From Bacteroidota bacterium (GTDB taxonomy: Bacteria; Bacteroidota; Bacteroidia; 2-12-FULL-35-15), in contig JADJHE010000003.1 in NCBI GenBank assembly GCA_016707685.1, positions 1 through 64,000 of the forward strand: a DNA stretch of 64,000 nt. The letters are read 5' to 3'. The notes below the pieces were generated by a model. That model worked only from the letters and a program-made list of their open reading frames with translations, did no database searches and was not told the DNA's origin. The position numbers and the translations under genes were made by a program. Position 1 is the stretch's first letter, and the number at the start of each line of letters is the position of its first letter. This document shows, in pieces, positions 56,513-64,000 of this stretch.

Positions 56513-59500
56513 TTAATCCTTACTTTTATAACAAGGCAAGGAAATATAAAAAGTAGTGCCTTTATTCAACTCTGTTTTAAACCAAATTTTCCCTTCACAC
56601 GACTCAAGAATGTTTTTAACCATTGCAAGCCCTAGGCCCATTCCACCTGTTTTTGTGGTAAAGTTTGGTGCAAAAATCTTATCCACTACTTCGTCTGAAA
56701 TACCATCGCCATTATCTGCAATACTCACCAAATAGGTTTCGTTTTCTTTTTCAATCGAAATTTTTATTAAGCCTTTTTTGTTTTCTGGAATCGCCTGTGT
56801 TGCATTTTTAATGAGGTTGTTGAACACACGAATTAGTTGCTCTTTATCGGCCATTACACATGCATTTTCATTAGCATTGTTTTGAAATAGTATTTCTGTC
56901 TCATCCGCTGTTTTAAACAGGTTTACAGTGTTTAAAATGGTTTCCTGCAAATTGATGCACACCAAATTAGCCTTTGGCATTTTAGCAAAATTGGAAAATT
57001 CAGTTGCAATAGAAGACAATGTATCGATTTGTTCAATAATGTTTTGTGTTAAGCGCTCCATCTTTTGATCCATATCTGGTGCATCGTCTTTGTAGGCTCG
57101 TTGTAAGTGCTGAACACTTAATTTCATTGGGGTTAATGGGTTTTTAATTTCATGTGCAACTTGTTTCGCCATTTCTCTCCAAGCGCTTTCTCGTTCACTT
57201 TTTGCGAGTAATTCAGCACTTTTCGATAGCTCAGCAATCATTCGATTGTATTCACTTACCAAATTTCCAATCTCATCTTTTTCGTGCCAAGCAATTGGTT
57301 CATTTGTTTTTCCAAGTTTGATATTACTTAATTTATCTTGAATTAACTTAAGGGGCTTGGTAACATAATTAGAAATTAGAATGGCTGTGATAATAGACAG
57401 CGCAAATAATAATACATAAATGTTGATGAGTGCAACAAGGAACCCAGAAATTTCTTTTTCTAATTCACTTTGTTTTGCAAAATAGGGAATGTTGACATAA
57501 GCCAAAGCAACACCATCTTTATTTTTGAATGGAATGTAAGACGAAAGATATTTTAATTTTCCGATGCGCTCATCATGTATAAATTCTGTTTTTTTGGAAA
57601 TAGCAATTTCTGTAAATGCCTCTGGATTCATTTTTTTAGAAGTAAGTCCTTCATCAAAAACCTTTGAACGAGAGGATGCATATAAATTTCCTTGAGGATC
57701 ATAAATGTTAATATCGGTAAAGAATACGGTCGATATTTTTTTCAAGACAAAGGTTGTATACTCAACAAAATCAGGCGAAAGAACTTTTTCGTTTTCAAAT
57801 TTTGATTCTAACTCCATTAAAACAGAATGTGTTTTTTCACTTATGTTTTCTCTGTTTTTGGTTTCAAATTGTTGTTGGATATAATAAATAGTTCCGCCAC
57901 CAAATAGGGCTAATGAGATTAATACAATTAATACCAATAATGCTTGTATTCGATTTTTGAAACTAATGTTTTCAATTATTTTTCGCAGAACAAGCTGTCG
58001 TATAAACAGAATGAATAGTAACAGCAAACTAAAGAATGTAAACAAGTATGAAAATGTTGTGGCTTTTTCGATGATTCCTGTATATCGTTTGCTTAGAATA
58101 ATTTTTGTTTTGTCATCAGGGGTATAAATAAGGTGCTTGTAATCGTCTTTAATAATAAAAGAAAACAATTCTGTCGTGTTTTCAAAATCAACAGGAGTGT
58201 ATTCGTAACTTAGCTTTCCATATTGACTAATCAAGATACCATTCTTGTATTTTGCATAAGCATAATTGTTAATGTCTTTTGAAAGGCCAATGTTTTTGTC
58301 GAGCAACAATTCAGGAAAACCAATTTCATCTGAGATAAACTTAGCGCTCAATTCGATGTAAAGCGTTCCAAATTTAGCACTATTTTTAAGCGATTTAAAA
58401 GCACTTAATTTTGCTATGTAGTTAATTTTTCCAGATGGATTTCGAATAAAAAATAAATTGTCGCTAAGTGTCTTTTCTCCTTTTGTGGCAATTAACTCAT
58501 CAAAATAAAAGTTGTTATCAAAATGCGCATTTGGTGTTTTTATGCAAGGAACACACATGCTGTCGAACAATGCAATGTGCACTTCGTATTTGTCCCAAAA
58601 GCCACTAAAATATTGTTGTTTAATACGTTTTTCATAGTCTGATAACTGCTTTTCCGAAGCACTTAAATACGACATGAGCATTGTATCGTTTGTGATTTTT
58701 TTCTCTACATCTGAGAATAATAATTCTGCAACAGGATCTTGTTCAGCTGATAATTTTTCTGCTAAAATTTTTAACGATTCCGTTTCCTTAATTTCAGTGT
58801 GCTTGATAAAAACATGAACAGTAAAAATAGAAAATAAGAATACCAAAAATACCACCATTGAAAACGAAAACTGTTTTTGTTTGAATGCATACAAAAGAAC
58901 AATCAATACAAGTGGCCAAAGAATGACAATTAAATCAAGTATTCCTAAAAAATGAGAAACAACAACATGAATGGTGGCTGCTGATAGAAAAAGAATAGCT
59001 GATTTTTTTGGTTTGAAATTCGTTTCTTTTATCATTAAAACGAACTTGTGTGTAAATAAAAAATAAACAAATAGTAATAATGAAACAATGATAATGGCAA
59101 TTAGTGAATACCAATTTAAAGTAAACAGATTGTTGACGCTAAAAGGAATGTTTGAATTTTTTATCAATCCAACAAGCAGTTCGTTGATGATCCATGAAAA
59201 CCAAAAAAAGGCAAGTATCAAAAGAAAGGCAATTATCGTTTTTCTTTTGATTGTAGAAATGAGTGAGTGAGCATCAAAATTATCATAGATAAAAAAGGAT
59301 AGATGGAACAATAAAATTACGTTTATAAGTAAGTCGCCCAAGGAGCTAAGCCATATAGATGCAGCATCGGCAAATATGGTTGGGCCGAAAATTTCAAGTG
59401 AGTAAAAGCTGCTTGGGAAAGAAAATTTAATGGACACATAGCGCAATGCAACAATTAAAACAACATATAAAACAGTAGCATACTTTTTTCCAATACTTTT

Positions 59501-60292
59501 TTCCAATGAACGAAACACTTGTCGAATGCTTATGATTAAAAATAAAAATCCAATCAGGTTTAATAAAACAGAGATGTAGGTGTAAATTGAAACGTTATTG
59601 TTTGCTGGATTTAATACGAGCGAAAACAAATAATTATCAGTTAGATTTCGAATGTCAATAGCACCTGTGGCGGGTGTGGTTATTAATTTTGTTTCAGCAG
59701 GTACGGTGAACGATTTCTGAAATTCATTAGATAGATAATTGTTTTGGTAAGGATATTCGTTTTTAATTAATATAAGACCAACAATAGTTTTGGTCGTATT
59801 TGCATTGGTATAAGGGTGCATCACCTCAAACCAGCCATTTTTTAGCTTTGCAATTTTAGTATCTAAACAAACTTCACGTATCCAGTTTTCAACAGCAATT
59901 GAATTGTCGCTCCAAAATTTAAGCGTGTCGTTTTCATAGATGAGGAGGGCTATGCCGTCTTCCGTTAAAAGATTCTTGTAGCGAGTGTTGTAATTTGAAA
60001 AGAGTTCTTGGTAGTTTTGTTTTTCTGTAGCTTTTGCAAGCAAAAGCATTTCTTCGTTTAATTTTTGTTCCTTTTCATGTAATGTCTTTTCAAAATCACT
60101 AATGGTAATGGTTTTTACATTACTGTTCGAATTATATAAAAGGTGAGCTGCACTGAATAGAACAGCTGCAATAAGTGGAAAAAAAAGTTTATTTTTAAAA
60201 ATGTTTTTCAAGAAGGTGTTTTTCTTTATTTTTACTACAAAAGCAAAAGTACGTTTTTTATTATCTTGGGGCTTAAAAGCCTCATAAATCAT
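56513..60292 (-). CDS. Large NtrY-like membrane sensor histidine kinase
   Basis: The protein has 1259 residues. It has a first helix (about 35-52), a periplasmic segment, a block of about seven helices (about 225-510), a second large periplasmic part, a helix near 770, a further sensor loop, and a helix near 970. A HAMP domain (VTKPLKLIQDKLSNIKLGKT) precedes the His kinase motif REMAKQVAHEIKNPLTPMKL and the ATPase (NLIKNATQAIPENKK; ADNGDGISDEVVDKIF; GGMGLGLAMVKNILE). It resembles NtrY. No response regulator is adjacent. Its start lies 11 bp from the divergent gene, so a start further inside is possible. Confidence 0.88.
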   Translation of the reverse strand: MIYEAFKPQDNKKRTFAFVVKIKKNTFLKNIFKNKLFFPLIAAVLFSAAHLLYNSNSNVKTITISDFEKTLHEKEQKLNEEMLLLAKATEKQNYQELFSNYNTRYKNLLTEDGIALLIYENDTLKFWSDNSIAVENWIREVCLDTKIAKLKNGWFEVMHPYTNANTTKTIVGLILIKNEYPYQNNYLSNEFQKSFTVPAETKLITTPATGAIDIRNLTDNYLFSLVLNPANNNVSIYTYISVLLNLIGFLFLIISIRQVFRSLEKSIGKKYATVLYVVLIVALRYVSIKFSFPSSFYSLEIFGPTIFADAASIWLSSLGDLLINVILLFHLSFFIYDNFDAHSLISTIKRKTIIAFLLILAFFWFSWIINELLVGLIKNSNIPFSVNNLFTLNWYSLIAIIIVSLLLFVYFLFTHKFVLMIKETNFKPKKSAILFLSAATIHVVVSHFLGILDLIVILWPLVLIVLLYAFKQKQFSFSMVVFLVFLFSIFTVHVFIKHTEIKETESLKILAEKLSAEQDPVAELLFSDVEKKITNDTMLMSYLSASEKQLSDYEKRIKQQYFSGFWDKYEVHIALFDSMCVPCIKTPNAHFDNNFYFDELIATKGEKTLSDNLFFIRNPSGKINYIAKLSAFKSLKNSAKFGTLYIELSAKFISDEIGFPELLLDKNIGLSKDINNYAYAKYKNGILISQYGKLSYEYTPVDFENTTELFSFIIKDDYKHLIYTPDDKTKIILSKRYTGIIEKATTFSYLFTFFSLLLLFILFIRQLVLRKIIENISFKNRIQALLVLIVLISLALFGGGTIYYIQQQFETKNRENISEKTHSVLMELESKFENEKVLSPDFVEYTTFVLKKISTVFFTDINIYDPQGNLYASSRSKVFDEGLTSKKMNPEAFTEIAISKKTEFIHDERIGKLKYLSSYIPFKNKDGVALAYVNIPYFAKQSELEKEISGFLVALINIYVLLFALSIITAILISNYVTKPLKLIQDKLSNIKLGKTNEPIAWHEKDEIGNLVSEYNRMIAELSKSAELLAKSERESAWREMAKQVAHEIKNPLTPMKLSVQHLQRAYKDDAPDMDQKMERLTQNIIEQIDTLSSIATEFSNFAKMPKANLVCINLQETILNTVNLFKTADETEILFQNNANENACVMADKEQLIRVFNNLIKNATQAIPENKKGLIKISIEKENETYLVSIADNGDGISDEVVDKIFAPNFTTKTGGMGLGLAMVKNILESCEGKIWFKTELNKGTTFYISLPCYKSKD

Positions 60293-60303
60293 ACCATTAA
60301 ATT

Positions 60304-62181
60304 ATGAAAACAAAAGCCGAAAAGAAAAGTAATTCTTCAATAACAGCGAATACTTTTTCATTTAGCTCCTTTAGGGTTCAATCGTTTCTGTTGATTATTG
60401 TTGGCTTAATTTTTTATGCGAATTCATTTAAAAATGAATATGCATTGGATGATGGGATTGTAATTATTAAAAATGAATATGTACAACAAGGCTTGCGTGG
60501 TGTTCCTAAAATTTTAAAAACAGATTCATACGATAGTTTTTACAAACAAATGAATGCAAAGCAACAATTGTCCGGTGGTCGTTATCGTCCGCTTTCGGTT
60601 GTAACATTTGCTTTGGAAGAGCAATTTTTTGGAAATGGAGATAAGGAAAAGCCCTCTGATACTGTTACTTACGTTAGGCATGTTGTTAATGTTTTGCTAT
60701 ACATATTTTCAATTATTGTTTTGCTCTATTTCTTGAGAAATTCAATTTTCAAACAAAATGTGTATATTCCTTTTTTAACATGCCTCATTTTTTTAATACA
60801 CCCCCTACATACTGAAGTTGTTGCGAATGTTAAAAGCAGAGACGAAATTCTATCTTTTCTTTTTATCATTCTTACACTTATAACTGCACTTCGTTATCGT
60901 GAAGAAAAAAGCACAAAAATGCTTTTTTGGACATTGACCTTTTATTTTTTGGCATTATTGTCGAAGGAATATGCCATTACGCTTTTAATAATTTTACCAT
61001 TATTGTTTTATGTTTTATTGAACAAGACAATTAAAGAAAGTCTTCAACATACAATACCCTACTTTATTGTTGCTGCTGTTTATTTATTAATCCGTTTTTC
61101 GGTTGTGGGTGTTGGCAGCACTCAGGAGAATACGGATGTTTTGAATAATCCTTATATGTTTGCTACATCAGTCGAAAAAAAGGCGACTCAACTAGAAGTT
61201 TTAAATCATTACTTAAAACTGCTTTTTTACCCGCATCCTTTATCAAGCGACTATTCATACAGCACAATTCCATATACCAATTTTTCTAATCCAATGGTTT
61301 GGTTTTCGATTGTATTTACGCTCTCCTTGATTGTATTAACGTTTTACTTTTTCAATAAAAGAAACATTATCTCTTTTGCTTTAGCATTTTACCTGCTTCA
61401 TTTGTTTATGGTCTCCAATCTTGTAATGGATATTGGTGCAACAATGGGTGAACGATTGGTATATCATTCGTCTTTTGGTTTTGCGTTAGTAATGGCGATA
61501 CTTATTGATTTTGCATTGAAAAAAATCACAAACCAAAAGTCAAAAGAGAGTATTGTAATTGTGCTAAGTCTATTAATTAGCATTCCTTGTGCATCTATTG
61601 TTATTGAACGCAACGGGGATTGGGTAAATGATAAAAAACTGTTTACTACAGATGCACTAACTGTTCCTAACAGTGCTTTGGTAAATGGGAATGCAGGGAA
61701 AGCATATGTTGATTTATCGGAGATGGAAGATAACAAACCGATGGAGGCTGAATTATTAAAAAAGGCAGAGTACCATTTAAAAAAATCTGTTGAAATTCAT
61801 CCCAAATATGTAAATGGCTATTTGAATTTAGGCGTGGTTTATTTTAAGCTAAAGGACTATAAAAAAACGGAAGAGTATTGGAATGTTGCAAAAAAAATAT
61901 TTCCTAATAATCCCTTATTAAAAAGAAATTTTCAGGTTTTAGCAACCACTTATTTTAATGAAGCGATGACAACAGGAGAGAAAGATATAAAAAATGCAAT
62001 TGTTGGTTTGGAAAAAGCATGTGAGCTTGATCCAAGTAATGCAGAATATTGGTACAATCTGGGTGGTGCAAGTTTTACAGCAAAAGAATACGAAAAAGCA
62101 AAAAATGCTTGGACCAAAACACTTCAGCTAAAGCCGGGCTATGTTCAGGCACAACAAGGACTTTTGGCTATTCCTAAATAA
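60304..62181 (+). CDS. TMTC-like membrane protein with TPR C-terminus
   Basis: The protein has 625 residues. About ten membrane helices follow residue 28, with NEYALDDGIVIIKNEYVQQG, a GT-C type acidic DD motif in the first outer loop; RYRPLSVVTFALEEQFFGNG and LIHPLHTEVVANVKSRDEIL match TMTC/PMT-like proteins (DUF1736 type). The C-terminus has TPR units (NGYLNLGVVYFKLKDYKKTE; NAEYWYNLGGASFTAKEYEK). Relatives are protein O-mannosyltransferases, so a role in surface protein glycosylation is plausible, not proven. It is divergent from the kinase gene. Confidence 0.83.
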   Translation: MKTKAEKKSNSSITANTFSFSSFRVQSFLLIIVGLIFYANSFKNEYALDDGIVIIKNEYVQQGLRGVPKILKTDSYDSFYKQMNAKQQLSGGRYRPLSVVTFALEEQFFGNGDKEKPSDTVTYVRHVVNVLLYIFSIIVLLYFLRNSIFKQNVYIPFLTCLIFLIHPLHTEVVANVKSRDEILSFLFIILTLITALRYREEKSTKMLFWTLTFYFLALLSKEYAITLLIILPLLFYVLLNKTIKESLQHTIPYFIVAAVYLLIRFSVVGVGSTQENTDVLNNPYMFATSVEKKATQLEVLNHYLKLLFYPHPLSSDYSYSTIPYTNFSNPMVWFSIVFTLSLIVLTFYFFNKRNIISFALAFYLLHLFMVSNLVMDIGATMGERLVYHSSFGFALVMAILIDFALKKITNQKSKESIVIVLSLLISIPCASIVIERNGDWVNDKKLFTTDALTVPNSALVNGNAGKAYVDLSEMEDNKPMEAELLKKAEYHLKKSVEIHPKYVNGYLNLGVVYFKLKDYKKTEEYWNVAKKIFPNNPLLKRNFQVLATTYFNEAMTTGEKDIKNAIVGLEKACELDPSNAEYWYNLGGASFTAKEYEKAKNAWTKTLQLKPGYVQAQQGLLAIPK

Positions 62182-62275
62182 AAAAAAAGGGAGTTAAGTA
62201 AGTTTTTTCAATTTTCGGTTTTTGTGTGTATTTAAAAAAACTCACATTTGTACCGTAACCACATACAAAACATTT

Positions 62276-62917
62276 ATGAAAAAATTAATTACAGTAATTG
62301 CAGTAACGTTAATTTCGTTTACTGGATTTTCGCAAGCATTTAAGTTTGGAACAATCACAGCCGATTTAGGAACCGGTTTTGGTATTTATGGAATCCGTGC
62401 GTATTCACCAATAAATCAATCTGAACATTCTGGAATTGGCTTTGTTGGCTCTTTACCAATTGTGAATGCGGAATTTGGATTAACCAAATTTTTAGGAATT
62501 GGCGGTCGTTTTCGCAGAGGAACATACGGCAAAAGTGGAATAAACAAGTTGAGAGGCAATGATATGATGCTTCGTCTGAATTTTCATGTTGCTAACAAAA
62601 ACGACAAATTCGACTTAGCTATTGGTGCTGGCTATGGGTTAAGCTCTTTTGGAGGAGATATTAGCGACACGGAATATTTAAGAACAAAGGGCAGTGTTTT
62701 AAACATTCATGTTACTCCGCATTTGTATTTTGGAAAATATGTTGGAATGTTTTTGAGTGTTGGATACAACAAGCATATGTTGAATAGAAACATTGAGATG
62801 AAAGACAGTGCTGGTAAAGTATGGACCAATGCAGATGGCGCTACTTGGAATATGGGTGGTGTTTATTTTGAATTTGGTGTTGCCGGACGATTTGATTTGT
62901 TTAATAAAGGAGAATAG
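62276..62917 (+). CDS. Outer-membrane beta-barrel protein
   Basis: The protein has 213 residues from ATG 62276, which gives a signal peptide (LITVIAVTLISFTGFSQ). An upstream ATG at 62222 adds a Cys/His-rich run without signal and is rejected. Alternating strands such as LGTGFGIYGIRAYS and FDLAIGAGYGLSSFGGD, and the end GGVYFEFGVAGRFDLFNKGE, fit a small eight-stranded barrel. The ligand is unknown. It is 94 bp after the TMTC-like gene and 4 bp before the next. Confidence 0.75.
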   Translation: MKKLITVIAVTLISFTGFSQAFKFGTITADLGTGFGIYGIRAYSPINQSEHSGIGFVGSLPIVNAEFGLTKFLGIGGRFRRGTYGKSGINKLRGNDMMLRLNFHVANKNDKFDLAIGAGYGLSSFGGDISDTEYLRTKGSVLNIHVTPHLYFGKYVGMFLSVGYNKHMLNRNIEMKDSAGKVWTNADGATWNMGGVYFEFGVAGRFDLFNKGE

Positions 62918-62921
62918 TATT

Positions 62922-64000
62922 ATGAAAAACTACATTAAAAAAATAGGAATTAGCGTAGCTATAATTTTAAGTACAGCTAGTGTTTATGCTCAATCATTTC
63001 AATTAGTAAATAATATAAATCAATCGCCTGATGATGCGGGATTATTTTTGAACTGTTCATTTAGAGAAATGAACGGAAAGTTATACTATTTGTTTACAGA
63101 CCAATCGATAGGAAAAACAGGATTATTTACCTCCGATGGAACAAATGCAGGGACGTACAGGGTTTCTCCAAGTAATTTGGACATTTCAGGAAACATAATT
63201 CAGGGTGGAAATAAACTTTATTTTTTTGCTTCGGATGGCATAAACGGGAAAGAGCCTTGGGTTTCGGATGGAACATTAGCGGGAACGCAAATGCTAAAAA
63301 ATATTCACAGTACAACAGATCCTTTTAATTTTGAAACAAATAGCGCAGTATTTCTTTCTGCTGATTCTACAAAAGCATTTTTTGCTGCAAATGATGGGAC
63401 AACAGGAAATGAACTTTGGGTTACTGACGGCACAACTGCAGGAACCGTTTTTGTAATGGATATTTTTGATGGAACAAATGATAGTCAAATTAAGGTAGCA
63501 CCTTCTGCAATGGGCAGCAATATGAAAGATGGCAAACTTTATTTTTTTGCAGTTAATGGAACAGGTGGCTTTACGGTTAACGGGATGGAACCTTGGGTTA
63601 GCGATGGAACATCTGCAGGTACATTTATGTTGAAGGATATTCAGGCAGGTTACAATCCGTCTTCTCAATCATCTAACACAAAGCACTTTGTTGAGTTCAA
63701 TAATAAGATGTATTTTTTTGCAGCAGGGAGCGCTGGAAACGGTTTGTGGGAAACGGATGGAACGACCACGGGAACACAGCTGGTTTATGGTACAACAATT
63801 TATCGTATTGATGAATTTTTGGTGCATAATAACCTTTTGTATTTTACTCATTCAAATGGTCCTACTTTATATACATCAGATGGAACAACAGCAGGAACGA
63901 ATTTATTAACAACTATACCTAACGCTCAACTCAACAATATTGGTACTTGCCAAATGGTTGTAGCAAATAATACATTGTATTTTAGAGTGGTAAGTAATTC
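62922..64000 (+). CDS. ELWxxDGT-repeat secreted protein, 3' end outside the window
   Basis: An open frame of 359 codons starts at ATG 62922 and runs off the end. The signal peptide is ISVAIILSTASVYAQ. Repeats of the form LWxxDGTxxGT follow (GLFTSDGTNAGTYRV, PWVSDGTLAGTQML, LWVTDGTTAGTVFV, PWVSDGTSAGTFML, LWETDGTTTGTQLV, LYTSDGTTAGTNLL), about one each 45 residues, giving a beta-propeller. Such proteins in Bacteroidota are often secreted by T9SS; the sorting domain would lie beyond the window. It begins 4 bp after the beta-barrel gene. Confidence 0.87.
   Translation, partial: MKNYIKKIGISVAIILSTASVYAQSFQLVNNINQSPDDAGLFLNCSFREMNGKLYYLFTDQSIGKTGLFTSDGTNAGTYRVSPSNLDISGNIIQGGNKLYFFASDGINGKEPWVSDGTLAGTQMLKNIHSTTDPFNFETNSAVFLSADSTKAFFAANDGTTGNELWVTDGTTAGTVFVMDIFDGTNDSQIKVAPSAMGSNMKDGKLYFFAVNGTGGFTVNGMEPWVSDGTSAGTFMLKDIQAGYNPSSQSSNTKHFVEFNNKMYFFAAGSAGNGLWETDGTTTGTQLVYGTTIYRIDEFLVHNNLLYFTHSNGPTLYTSDGTTAGTNLLTTIPNAQLNNIGTCQMVVANNTLYFRVVSN

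Noticed and set aside
63127..63851. Cys-rich minus-strand frames at the right end
   Set aside because: They are shadows of the ELWxxDGT-repeat gene on the plus strand, which has a signal peptide and repeats.

Overview
The window comes from the chromosome of a Bacteroidota bacterium, probably close to Flavobacteriales or Chitinophagales; the exact order cannot be told from the sequence. The signs are low GC, five secreted proteins with type IX secretion (T9SS) C-terminal sorting domains, a PorP/SprF-like protein beside a SprB-like adhesin, TAnnTTTG-type promoters with almost no Shine-Dalgarno sequences, and a tatA-gatA-EnvC-DUF4292 gene block of a kind I associate with this phylum. No rRNA, tRNA, CRISPR array, IS element or prophage was seen.

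Layout. 0-2 kb: DUF2200 protein, FMN reductase, GNAT acetyltransferase. 1.6-7.9 kb: a small acidic secreted protein, then an RND efflux operon (adaptor lipoprotein, inner-membrane pump, TolC-like channel). 7.9-9.1 kb: a recombination scar, with the 3' tail of a lutB-like gene, a T9SS protein without a start codon, and an acetyltransferase tail, lying between two 51-bp direct repeats. 9.1-12.5 kb: LutB-like Fe-S protein, M28 peptidase and RpiB. 12.5-13.1 kb: an AT-rich divergent intergenic region with repeated TGTTRATAA 9-mers. 13.1-17.2 kb: nadA, a tiny membrane protein, mnmG and a methyltransferase, with five parS-like palindromes in about 1 kb. 17.9-20.2 kb: DUF486 protein, Cys/Met-type PLP enzyme, YdcF protein. 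20.3-24.7 kb (minus strand): an operon of ECF sigma, small anti-sigma, Spy/CnrX-like sensor, MbnP-like, MbnH/MauG-like diheme enzyme and YHYH-T9SS protein, probably for copper or another metal. 24.9-28.6 kb: propeller-type sensor kinase plus LytTR regulator. 28.8-31.9 kb: lipoprotein, papain-fold-like protein, unknown protein, class C beta-lactamase-like hydrolase. 32-42.8 kb: surface block of FG-GAP/ASPIC protein, pentaheme cytochrome, PorP/SprF-like protein and a 1438-residue SprB-repeat adhesin. 43-45 kb: unknown protein plus YdeI/DUF1905 protein. 45-55 kb (minus strand): envelope and housekeeping block of lytic transglycosylase, gatA, tatA, EnvC-like, DUF4292, TPR lipoprotein, nucleotidyltransferase, dut and flippase. 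55-60.3 kb: enoyl-CoA hydratase, B12-binding mutase subunit, NtrY-like kinase. 60.3-64 kb: TMTC-like TPR membrane protein, beta-barrel protein, and an ELWxxDGT-repeat protein running off the end.

Two things stand out. The parS cluster beside mnmG marks this stretch as the likely chromosome centromere region, possibly near the replication origin. The sigma/anti-sigma/sensor/MbnP/MbnH/YHYH operon looks like a complete metal-responsive surface system. A caution applies throughout: at least twelve otherwise intact genes, including the core genes mnmG and nadA, are broken by single-base indels, several in short homopolymers. This looks like uncorrected long-read error, so broken genes are annotated as single genes with the frameshift noted.
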